DNA of 64,000 bases from Enoplolaimus lenunculus (lineage: Eukaryota > Nematoda > Enoplea > Enoplida > Thoracostomopsidae), in the NCBI GenBank assembly GCA_030248215.1, contig JASANG010001354.1, positions 186,001 to 250,000 on the forward strand, read 5' to 3'. The notes below the pieces were generated by a model. The model saw only the letters and a program-made list of their open reading frames with translations. It did no database searches and was not told the origin of the DNA. The translations under genes and the position numbers were made by a program. Positions 24,801-31,139 of this stretch are shown here, one piece after another (position 1 is the first letter of the stretch; every line of letters starts with the position of its first letter).

Positions 24801-27421
24801 AATGACGCAGGCAACAGGATTTCCAGTCTCTACTTGAAATAACGAAGCTGTTTCTGTCGTACTAGGTGCCTCTGGTAATTCTGACGCTGCTTGGACTGCT
24901 CGGCTAAATTTGCGATCGCAATCAAAAGTGTCGACACTGACGGCATTGTTCTCCTGCAGCGAAGGACCACCTCGACCAGCATATGACGTGTTCATGCCAA
25001 CGATAGATTGGCGCTGAACAGCAGCGACCTCAAGACACGAGATTGCATCCAGCACAGGGCTTGGTAACTCGCCAAACGTTTCCTGTGGTACTTTCGACGA
25101 ACTAGTAGCAGCCGATACCGGAGTAGCATTAGGCAACGAATGTTCATTGTGCTTAGTTGCGCCTTCTGCGCTAATTTTGATCACGCCTGCTACCGATGCT
25201 GTTCCGGTCGCCGCGGAATTATCTGTTGCAAACATAAGCCGGTCAAAATATATTTTAGCTTAAAGTATATTTTGTTGTATATATCAGGACCAGGGGGCTT
25301 CCACCGTAATATTCGGAAAGCCGGAGTTCCTGGAAAAAATCTATTCCTGTTCCTGTTCCGGCATTGCAGAACGTAGAAATTAGAATTTTTGTGTTGTACA
25401 AAATCGTTTAAACACTCGGAGATCGAAAGGTGGATGCCCCGTCTATATGTCCGTGCGACGAGAATCTCTGGAGCCGTTGAACGGATATTGATAAACTTTT
25501 CTTGTTTGAAAGCTAATAATCCTGGGTATGCAAATTAGCTATTAGCTAACTATTCAAATTATCGTTTTAGAGGTTTGTAATTGAAACACGCTAGTGTTTT
25601 CAATATATGTTTCAAGCATCGAGAATGCACGCTTTTTGAAAGTTTTGCAGAATGTTCTCTGCAGGAAAGCAGAGCTGGAATGAGGTAACTTACATATAGA
25701 ATATCCTAATTAGCCGCTTCAACACCATACACAAATTTGACTGCTAAACGTCTCATTTAAGTTGTTATTAAAAGTTTGATTTTTGTAATTTTTCGAAAAA
25801 ATTGTATTACAAATATGTAATTACCATAACTAGTCGATATTATTGTGTGATGCTAATGACACCGTGCAATAGATTACGTGTCACTGCGATGTTTGTTCTA
25901 CTGAAATTGCTGACTAAGACAGTAATATTTTGTAACCAGTCGTAGTGAAACTACATTTAATGAGCGAAGCTCGAACACACGTAAGCAATTAAGGTAATAT
26001 GCAAATTAGTTGTTAGCTAACTATTCATTTATAGGTTTTGGAAATTTGTAAACTATTTATTCAAATTCCTCGCTCCCAAAAACCTTCAGTAAACCTTAAT
26101 AAATATTGAAATAATATAAAAAGTCCTAGTTTTGTCTTGTCAATTAAGCTAATATGCAAATTAGCTATTACCTAACTATTCAATTATCGGTTTTGGATGT
26201 TTGTAAACTATTTATTCAAATTCCTCGCACCTAAAAACTCTTTAGTGCGGAAATTATATTGCTTTTAACCTTAATAATTAGTGAAAAATTGTAAAAAAAG
26301 TCCTAATTTAGGCTTATAAACTATGCTAATATGCAAATTATCTATTAGCTAACTGCTCAGTTATCGATTTTGGAGGTTTGTAAACCGGCTACGAAGATTA
26401 TTCGCATCCCAAAACCCTGTAATGCTAAAATTATATTGCTTCTAGCTGTAATAGTTAGTGAAATATTGTGGAAAGTCCTAATTTAGGCTTAATTAATTAT
26501 GCAAATTAGCCTGTAGCCAATAAACGGATTAAAATATTAAAACCCCAATGCGCTGACGGCAAGCGTGTCAACACCGGAAGACAGCCGTCAAAAATATAGA
26601 TGACAACTATTTTCATAGAAGTTATGGAGCTAATGTTATAAACATTACCTACTAATCTATGGTCTAACTAACCCTTGTTTAATCTCTTTTACATGCTTCA
26701 AGCGAAACATATCACAATTTGTGCCTTCTAGGGGCACTTTTACCTAATGCAAATTAGCTATTAGCTAGCTATTCAAATTATCGTTTTGGAGGTTTGTAAC
26801 AATTTATTCAGATTCCTCGCACCCAAAAACCCTTTAGTTCGGTTCAGCGTTTCCTGAGATTCTTTTCAGGCGGACAGACGGACGGACATCCACCTTTCGA
26901 CCCCAGAGTACAAAACATAAAACGCTTCGCGAAACTCCGAGCTTTGCTCGGAGTTTCGCTTCGCTCAAAAAACTCTTTCCAATTACTAATGTTACATTAC
27001 CTGAGATATCCAACATATCACGAGCATGATCATTCAATAAAACAGAGTCCCAATCAGCTTGCGATAACGTAACCGTGGACGAAACATTATTCTAAAAACT
27101 CACAAAAATTAAGTATTGGATACCATCTTAGCCTCAAATGCATACCACTAAATTGTAATTATACTAACATGCCTTTCACTTCAACATAAATATAAAATAA
27201 ACGCTATTTTTAAGCTACAACTACAATGCGGAAATTAAAATTCCAAACACGGATTCCACGCCATCCACTAGTGTTATAATACAAGTAAACTTAAAATAAA
27301 TTGAAAATTGGAATTTCAACTGCAAGGTCATAGACATTAGTACCTGCTTTAATATCCATTCAAAAGTGTTGTTGCTAGCCTCGTTCCGATCAGAATGATT
27401 TGTAGTTCTCTGTGTGCTCAT
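1..27421 (-). CDS. DIDO1/PHF3/PPS-type regulator with PHD, TFIIS-M and SPOC domains (gene-level, 3' end beyond window)
   Basis: I trace coding exons at 27344-27421, 27001-27091, 24467-25222, 23037-23183, 22418-22751, 21783-21906, 21367-21432, 21120-21187, 20584-20662, 19476-20436, 19037-19194, 18566-18713, 18114-18268, 12312-13703, 10725-10807, 9770-10013, 6878-6967, 6357-6558, 5063-6109, 3421-3611, 3121-3176, 1634-2590 and 1-667. All have AG/GT borders, and phases agree at every junction except between 5063 and 3611. The domain order PHD, Cys4 finger, TFIIS central domain, SPOC is that of vertebrate DIDO1 and PHF3 and fly PPS, nuclear proteins that bind histone H3 tails and the RNA polymerase II C-terminal domain. 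About 2,700 codons lie in the window, and the frame is still open at base 1. The start codon is taken as the ATG at 27421, but an acceptor-like CAG just upstream means an earlier exon is possible. DIDO versus PHF3 orthology is not decided. Confidence 0.88.
756..783. repeat. (TTG)n microsatellite
   Basis: About nine uninterrupted TTG units in the intron left of the hAT-like element. No function is suggested by the sequence. Confidence 0.9.
1060..1475. mobile_element. hAT-like MITE, family A (CAGGGTGCAACCGG ends), in an intron
   Basis: A 416 bp non-autonomous element with terminal inverted repeats rich in CCGGAATT. It starts CGCGGTGCAACCGGAATT and ends with the diverged complement. The flanks ATTATGAT and ATTATAAC are an imperfect 8 bp target-site duplication, the size made by hAT transposases. 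Four better copies are listed below. It lies in the intron between exons 1634-2590 and 1-667 of the PHD-TFIIS-SPOC gene. No coding capacity. Confidence 0.75.
5063..10807 (-). CDS. SPOC-domain exons
   Basis: Exons 10725-10807, 9770-10013, 6878-6967, 6357-6558 and the start of 5063-6109 together give a SPOC domain. Telling segments are VWRGFLVMQECFKF and AYHVSG (first strands), LPDTLKVVGRIPPSVVWNYI (central helix region), NRYCVVGSCD, VKDFYILPLGASEPIP and GMLPIDGPG, then HDNIVIGIIIRHRL. The Asp-Phe-Tyr-x-x-Pro-Leu and final Ile-Gly-x-x-Ile strands are typical of DIDO1/PHF3 SPOC domains, which bind phosphorylated RNA polymerase II tail repeats. After SPOC the 5063 exon becomes disordered, with a His-rich run HHHHYHHHFHHHH. 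The 2.8 kb intron 6968-9769 holds a diverged hAT-like element (7158-7444) and an A/T-rich inverted repeat (about 9243-9322), otherwise nothing I can name. Confidence 0.85.
7158..7444. mobile_element. Diverged hAT-like MITE related to family A
   Basis: It starts CAGTGTTCCAACGAA and ends CCGATTGAACCCTG. The interior repeatedly carries GGAACCGGAA-type motifs as in family A. Flanks CCATATAG and CCATACAA match at six of eight positions, consistent with an old 8 bp duplication. It sits in the intron between the two central SPOC exons. Confidence 0.6.
10418..10446. repeat. (TTTA)n microsatellite
   Basis: Seven TTTA units in the intron between exons 9770-10013 and 10725-10807. Confidence 0.9.
10991..12284 (+). 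mobile_element. Internally repeated non-autonomous element (family H), most complete copy
   Basis: The left end is ACCAGTCGTAG followed by a small hairpin and then TTGAGCGAAGCTCGAAC. The right end is a GC-rich hairpin (ACTCCGGGC...GCTCGGAGT) followed by TTCGCTTCGCTCAATAA, so about 14 terminal bases (TTATTGAGCGAAGC) are inverted copies of each other. Between them lie about six units of 150-180 bp, each containing ATGCAAATTAGCTATTAGCT and CAGATTCCTCGCACxxAAAAACC. A CGGACGGACGG tract precedes the right hairpin. The layout (hairpin near one end, internal minisatellite, no genes) recalls non-autonomous Helitron/Helentron or DINE-like elements, but a TIR-type MITE is not excluded. It fills most of the intron between exons 10725-10807 and 12312-13703. 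Confidence 0.75.
12312..18268 (-). CDS. TFIIS central domain, split by an intron holding a LINE, plus long disordered exon
   Basis: Exon 18114-18268 ends with IRLKVRRTLRDILTSRI, the start of a TFIIS central (TFS2M) domain. Exon 13703-12312 begins with ESELYKCYDDMGPRYRSQCK and GILLNLRNPSNQGLFRRVL, the rest of the three-helix bundle. The two join in phase 0 across a 4.4 kb intron that contains the antisense LINE. In TFIIS this domain contacts RNA polymerase II. The remainder of the 1,392-base exon is disordered: a CRICTK pair of cysteines, an Arg/His-rich patch, a run of ten Asn encoded by an ATT/AAT microsatellite near 12812-12841, and several Asp/Glu clusters. It ends at a GTAAAC donor 22-32 bases from an inserted element. 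Confidence 0.85.
14150..14860 (+). pseudogene. LINE APE-type endonuclease segment
   Basis: The frame opening at 13944 gives a near-complete apurinic-like endonuclease with the expected catalytic stretches: N in LRCLQWN, E in QETK, D and N in GDFNAHHPEW, and SDH in LSSDHIPIV. This enzyme nicks target DNA to prime reverse transcription. The frame shifts before the reverse transcriptase, so this copy cannot make the full polyprotein. Confidence 0.9.
15409..16440 (+). pseudogene. LINE reverse transcriptase segment
   Basis: An open stretch of 343 codons contains the finger, palm and catalytic motifs in order: KAPGEDGIRPEYI, SYRPTALTSCIAKTFERML, QSGFRSGRSTEDQ, FDYQKAFD, GLPQGAVLSPILF and FADDLAIAV. 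The last 14 codons after GDEE are out of frame relative to the continuation that begins at 16388. The catalytic FADD is intact. Confidence 0.92.
16388..17854 (+). pseudogene. LINE C-terminal segment with RNase H-like domain and CCHC finger
   Basis: An open stretch of 488 codons. The first part (YLGVAYDKRI...AEYASAAW) is the usual post-RT thumb region. RNase H follows with first Asp in IIYVDGA, Glu in EEAAIAEA and second Asp in ITDSKHC. The usual last motif (GNExAD) is replaced by ANLAWAQQVHYLA, so the fourth catalytic Asp is not visible. The CRLC...H...C finger near the end is the common C-terminal motif of this LINE group. Confidence 0.85.
18566..19194 (-). CDS. Cys4 zinc-finger exon and following conserved exon
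   Basis: Exon 19037-19194 encodes CVICAAPIEYNGTNRAYCSE followed by ECINNQVERAKR, a CxxC...CxxxC finger. Vertebrate DIDO1 carries a comparable YCSxxC segment between its PHD and TFIIS domains. Exon 18566-18713 follows in phase and encodes MIERTSGRIINGPGAPRLKN and LSAFLRKHSSCQPVLP, resembling the DIDO/PHF3 segment in the same relative place (fuller pattern: a Ser-Gly-Lys/Arg turn, then Gly-x-x-Ala-Pro and a helix). The function of this module is unknown to me. Together these exons strengthen assignment to the DIDO/PHF3/PPS family. Confidence 0.8.
19476..20436 (-). CDS. PHD-finger exon
   Basis: This 961-base exon opens with a Ser-rich stretch, passes through a long Asp/Glu run encoded by imperfect GAT/GAA repeats (about 19890-20010 on the plus strand), and ends with a PHD finger. 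The finger reads CVCGTERSGLELLVC, then AHC, AAMHVAC and WMCPKC, giving the full Cys4-His-Cys3 zinc ligand set. DIDO and PHF3 PHD fingers read methylated Lys4 of histone H3. The aromatic-cage residues cannot be assigned by eye, so H3K4me3 binding is an inference from the family. A basic Gly/Arg stretch follows the finger (SRGGRMSLSRMIKERSLPKG). Confidence 0.85.
20584..23183 (-). CDS. Linker exons with basic nuclear-localisation-like patches
   Basis: Six exons (23037-23183, 22418-22751, 21783-21906, 21367-21432, 21120-21187, 20584-20662) keep phase throughout. The 22418 exon carries a basic patch LRRSSRVRAKSHCK. The 66-base exon at 21367 is almost all Lys, Arg, Glu and Asn (KENKKKRNRRIAGKK), a good candidate nuclear localisation signal. 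For this exon the donor GTATGT at 21366 is chosen over an upstream GTAAAA because only the former keeps the next exon open. No folded domain is recognised; this part links the acidic N-terminus to the PHD exon. Confidence 0.65.
23210..24412 (+). mobile_element. Family H internally repeated element, second intronic copy (right hairpin missing)
   Basis: It begins ACCAGTCGTAGTGGGACTAC and carries about seven internal units with alternating lengths near 157 and 176 bp. It stops inside the GGTTCAGCCGTTCC motif, so the GC hairpin and terminal inverted repeat are lost. The left end is 27 bp from exon 23037-23183 and the right end 55 bp from exon 24467-25222. The intron is therefore almost entirely this element, antisense to the host gene. 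Confidence 0.8.
24467..27421 (-). CDS. N-terminal exons of the PHD-TFIIS-SPOC gene (acidic, disordered)
   Basis: Three exons (27344-27421, 27001-27091, 24467-25222) join in phase. The first begins MSTQRTTNH and the second includes QADWDSVLLNDHARDML. The third is a 252-codon low-complexity segment rich in Ser, Ala, Thr and acidic residues, with an Asn/Asp run containing DNNDNVIGDNNDDIIGG. I recognise no domain. The acceptor of the third exon is the CAG just inside an ATG that would otherwise look like a start at 25235; the phase match to the 27001 exon favours splicing there. The introns between these exons are largely made of the internally repeated element family described below. Confidence 0.6.
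25424..26985. mobile_element. Family H fragments filling the intron between exons 24467-25222 and 27001-27091
   Basis: Three pieces: 25424-25580, in which an inverted right-end segment (rc of the CGGTTCAGCCGTTCCTGAGATTC region) is joined to a plus-oriented repeat unit; 25935-26580, a left end (ACCAGTCGTAGTG) with about three units, truncated at the right; and 26748-26985, one unit plus a complete right end with the ACTCCGAGC-TTTG-GCTCGGAGT hairpin and TTCGCTTCGCTCAA. The last piece ends 16-25 bp from the donor of exon 27001-27091. A further 350 bp (25581-25934) and 160 bp (26581-26747) hold nothing I recognise. Confidence 0.75.
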
Positions 27422-27439
27422 GATTTCGCCAGCATCTGC

Positions 27440-27800
27440 TCGGAAATACCAAGTGTTCAATTATTGATACACTAATAATTTATCGCTGCGTTATACATAT
27501 CGACTGCCATAAATTCACGTATTTACATCTTTACCCTAAGCAAAGTTGTATATATATGTGTACGTATATGTATGCTTATTGCTTGTCCATTACGTGCACA
27601 TGCGATACGCATATTGCGCTGCGTGTATCCTTGACGTCAACATATATAAGCGTCGCGGTCGACATATATGGATAATGTGGACCAGTTGGAACAATGCAGT
27701 GTACACGAGCCCGTTAGAACCTAGTAGCAGAGATCAACCGGATATCCGGTTCTGGCTTAATATCCGGCAAAAATCGACATCCGTATCCGGTTCTGATATC
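27440..27800. other. Region upstream of the PHD-TFIIS-SPOC gene; no gene seen
   Basis: This short stretch holds A/T-rich sequence with TATATATG runs, then a patch near 27730-27800 of repeated ATATCCGGTT-type motifs that looks like remnant transposon sequence. If translation starts at 27421 the promoter of the minus-strand gene should lie here; no clear core element could be chosen. Confidence 0.4.
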
Positions 27801-28740
27801 CGGTGTCAGTCTAGGTAGGAACCAAGGACATCAGACCTTTCTACCAAGCAGCTGGAAAAGCGGGCTAGAGCGGGGATCGAACTCTCAGCCTATGGATCCT
27901 TAAGCGAGCACTCTACCACTGCGCCATGTAGCCCGCCTGTCCAACTGCATTTTTCGTCGACTATATGTGTGGACCGTACACGACAATGTGCATTGCATTT
28001 ATTGCATATGGACCAGGACAAGCATGTTTCACATGCTTACATGTCCTTACTTTTAACAAGGTCGTCCCTTGACCGTCCATCTTATTTTCGACTGAATACC
28101 GTGTTCATAGCGCGGCAGTTTACCATTACATCCACGGAGTAGCTCCCATGTCAGTCTAGGTAGGAACCAAGGACAGCAGACCTTTCTACCAAGCAGCTGG
28201 AAAAGCGGGCTAGAGCGGGGATCGAACTCTCAGCCTATGGATCCTTAAGCGAACACTCTACCACTGCGCCACGTAGCCCGCCTGTCCAACTGCATTTTTC
28301 GTCGACTATATGTGTCCACCGTACACGACAATGTACATTGCATTTATTGCATATGCACCAGGACAAGCATGTTTCACATGCTTACATGCCCTTACTTTTA
28401 ACAAGGTCGTCCCTTGACCGTCCATCCTATGTTCAACTGAATACCGTGCTCATAGCGCGGCAGTTTACCATTGCATCCACGGAGTAGCTCCCATGTCAGT
28501 CTAGGTAGGAAAAAAGGACAGCAGACCTTTCTACCAGGCAGCTGGAAAAGCGGGCTAGAGCGGGGATCGAACTCTCAGCCTATGGATCTTTAAGCGAACA
28601 CTCTACCACTGCGCCACGTAGCCCGCCTGTCCAACTGCATTTTCCATCGACTATATGTGTCGACCGTACACCACAATGTGCATTGCATTTATTGCATATG
28701 CACCAGGACAAGCATGTTTCACATGCTTACATCCTGTATA
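27801..28740 (-). repeat. Tandem array (about 2.7 copies) of a 346 bp unit containing a tRNA-like sequence
   Basis: The unit CAGTCTAGGTAGGAACCAAGG recurs at about 27804, 28151 and 28496. Each unit holds, on the minus strand, a 77-base tRNA-like sequence (27860-27936, 28205-28282, 28550-28627). It has a perfect 7 bp acceptor pair (GCGGGCT with AGCCCGC), an A box (TGGCGCAGTGG) and a B box (GTTCGATCC). The T and anticodon arms do not fold canonically, so these are tRNA-derived SINE heads or tRNA pseudogenes, not tRNA genes. The copies are nearly identical, so the duplication is recent. Confidence 0.8.
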
Positions 28741-28792
28741 AACCTACCACATACCGGATACGATGTTATTGAAAGTTTGGGCATATACGCAG

Positions 28793-29441
28793 CAGGGATG
28801 GGCGGCTCCGGTAAGTCTCGGAATTTGTCTGGTCTCGGTCTCGCTTTTTGTCAGTCACAGTGGTTTGCAAACCGAGATCAAAGAGGTGAAAAAGCGATAA
28901 GCAATCACAAAATTTGGCCCGGAAGTACTTGCGCATTTCGTCTACCAACACAGACAGCGAACGATTGTGGAGCACCGCTATCTGGTTATACAGCGATTAG
29001 AGAAACCGAATGACCCCTTCGGTTACCAAAAATTCTATTTTTGAAAGGAAACACAAAACACTTTGATTTTATTGTAAAAAGCACAAATAGTTGCATTTTC
29101 GCGTTTAAAACATTTATGACATCGTGTAAAAAATATGGGTCATCCGCATTTATAACGTCTACGGTATGTTAAAAAAATTCTCCAGTCTATTTGATTTGCA
29201 TGGGATGAAAAACAACACTCTGGCTTTGTGTTGAGGGAGAGGGAACAGTAGACAAATGAAAAATGAAGTAAAAATAAAGTTTGGCGGCGATTTATTAGTT
29301 TAATTGCATGAAACAGCACTTTGGCGTTGGATTGATATTCTGAAACAAATTATAAATATAGCTAAGATTTGCAACATTCAATATTCGGATTCGGCAAATT
29401 AGCAATGGATTCCGATTCGGATTAAGTGTCACCATGCCCGG
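28793..29441. mobile_element. Possible hAT-like non-autonomous element
   Basis: The left end is CAGGGATGGGCGGCTCCGG and the right end GGATTAAGTGTCACCATGCCCGG, loosely inverted relative to each other and of the CAGGG type. No convincing target duplication was found and the interior is non-coding. This is a weak call. Confidence 0.35.
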
Positions 29442-30330
29442 CATCCCCCTTTTTTCGCGAAGGTCGTTCCCTGGCCGTCACACCTTTTTATGGGCTCACA
29501 CCGCAGTTGTATGCCCTTGCGGTTCCATCGTGGTCACCATATGGGTTGTGCGGTCTTATGGGCAACGTATGCAAGTGCTATGTTAATCCGAAGTGTTGAA
29601 ACATTTGAGCACGGTTGGATGTGAACCAGCGACCTTTCGGTAACCGGGCCAAGCTCTTAAAAACTCAGCAATCGCGACACTGTTTCAACTACTTGTTCTA
29701 GCTATTATATGCGATGTTTACTAGTGTACTACACTGTGTACTGCGCAACTACTATGTGATGTGTATATATCACGTGTCGACTTTTTTATGTGTGCGCTAT
29801 GTATTCGGGTATTCCATCGTGCAATATCGGACATCCGCCTTTTTTCGAAGAGGCCGCACCCTGATCGTTACATCTTTTTATGGGCTCACGCTGCAGCTGT
29901 ATGCCCTTGCAATCCCATCGTGGTCACAACGTAAGGTTAAAAATTGGGCCCGGCTATAAACTTATTGCCGTCGACCGGTTGTGTTAGTTCAGATCATGGG
30001 AATGAACGTAAAATTTTAATTTACATTTATAACTAAAAATTTCTAATGATGGCGGGAACCGATCTGAACATAATAGTGGACGACAAGGTCTTGTCGGGTA
30101 TTGCACGATTGAATACCCGAATACATAGCACACACATATAAAAGACTACACGTAATACACATTGCATAGCAGCTGTGCAGTACACAGCGTAGTACACTAG
30201 TAAACAACGCATATAAGAGCTACCACAAGTAGTTGAAGCAGTGCCGCGCGATAGCTCAATTGGTAAGAGCGTTGGCTCAGTCAGCCAAACGTCTCTAGTT
30301 CGAATCCAGCCGTGGTCCAATATTTTAACT
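29442..30330. repeat. Inverted pair of a tRNA-derived SINE, with a direct repeat of its neighbour sequence
   Basis: A tRNA-like segment on the minus strand (29607-29680; B box GGTTCACATCC) and one on the plus strand (30243-30319; A box TAGCTCAATTGG, B box AGTTCGAATCC) are flanked by matching sequence. About 29690-29825 is the inverted match of about 30090-30225, including the ACTAGTGTACTAC/GTAGTACACTAGT segment. In addition, 29442-29555 and 29829-29935 are direct repeats (both contain TTTTTATGGGCTCAC and TGTATGCCCTTGC). The copies are diverged; neither tRNA-like sequence is a plausible functional tRNA. Confidence 0.65.
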
Positions 30331-31139
30331 ACTCCGCACCAACGTAGCATATACAGACATTGCCTATAACACCGCGCAACCCCACATCGGACCGCTTGGT
30401 TCGAACAGCATCAACGTTGGAATTAAACACTAATTGTCGCATGTCACAGCGCAATTTACGAAAATAAAATACATATTCCTGGATCTGCGGACATACAGTT
30501 AACTGGATAATCCTCAACCTTGCTTTTTTATCAAATCGTTTGAATATCAAACCAGGTCTGCATTTCGTTTCCTTAATGTATGCTCCACTAGCTAAAGCTC
30601 TATGAGCTACTGACACTGCAGATATAATTGGCTGGGTTGCAGACACATGGCTAAGTTAAATTTTGCTTTAATTTTGTATATTTAACTTAAGCTACAGTTT
30701 TTCAATAAGTGCTTAAGCGAGGCAAATCAACTGATCTTGTCAGTAATGTGCTAAACTCAGAGCCGGAACAGCAGTACCCATAATTTTTATTTTGGGTTGC
30801 CTATTCTATGGCCCGATATTAAACAGTTTAAGCATTAAACGACGTATTTCATAAGTACATCTGTCTTGTTGCTTGGTTTTTGTTCTTAAAACGTGACGGT
30901 ATACCACGAGTCCGCGGAAATAAATCACGATTCACTAGTGTTCTAGGATACCCACTTCACCCTGGAATTGTTGGGAAACTCCACCCATGACTGTTCAAAG
31001 CTGGATAAGTTTAACTGATACGTCCACAGTATGACTTTCATCCTGAACGATGCAACCAATGGCTGCGTTTTCCATTCCTAATCCTAATGAAAGAGAGCTC
31101 TTTTAATAACAATGTATACAATTCGCTGGATATTTTCAA
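30331..31139. other. Intergenic, no feature recognised
   Basis: A/T-rich sequence with only short chance reading frames. No splice-bounded coding segment, RNA gene or repeat family was recognised. Confidence 0.5.

Noticed and set aside
25140-25235. Start codon of the regulator at 25235
   Set aside because: The acceptor CAG just inside this ATG joins in phase with the exon at 27001-27091, and the upstream frame has a stop close by.
27860-28627. Three functional tRNA genes
   Set aside because: The acceptor stem and promoter boxes are present, but the T and anticodon arms do not fold normally and the sequences lie within repeated SINE-like units.
28793-29441. A firmly identified hAT element
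   Set aside because: The ends are only loosely inverted and no target duplication was found, so it is listed only as possible.
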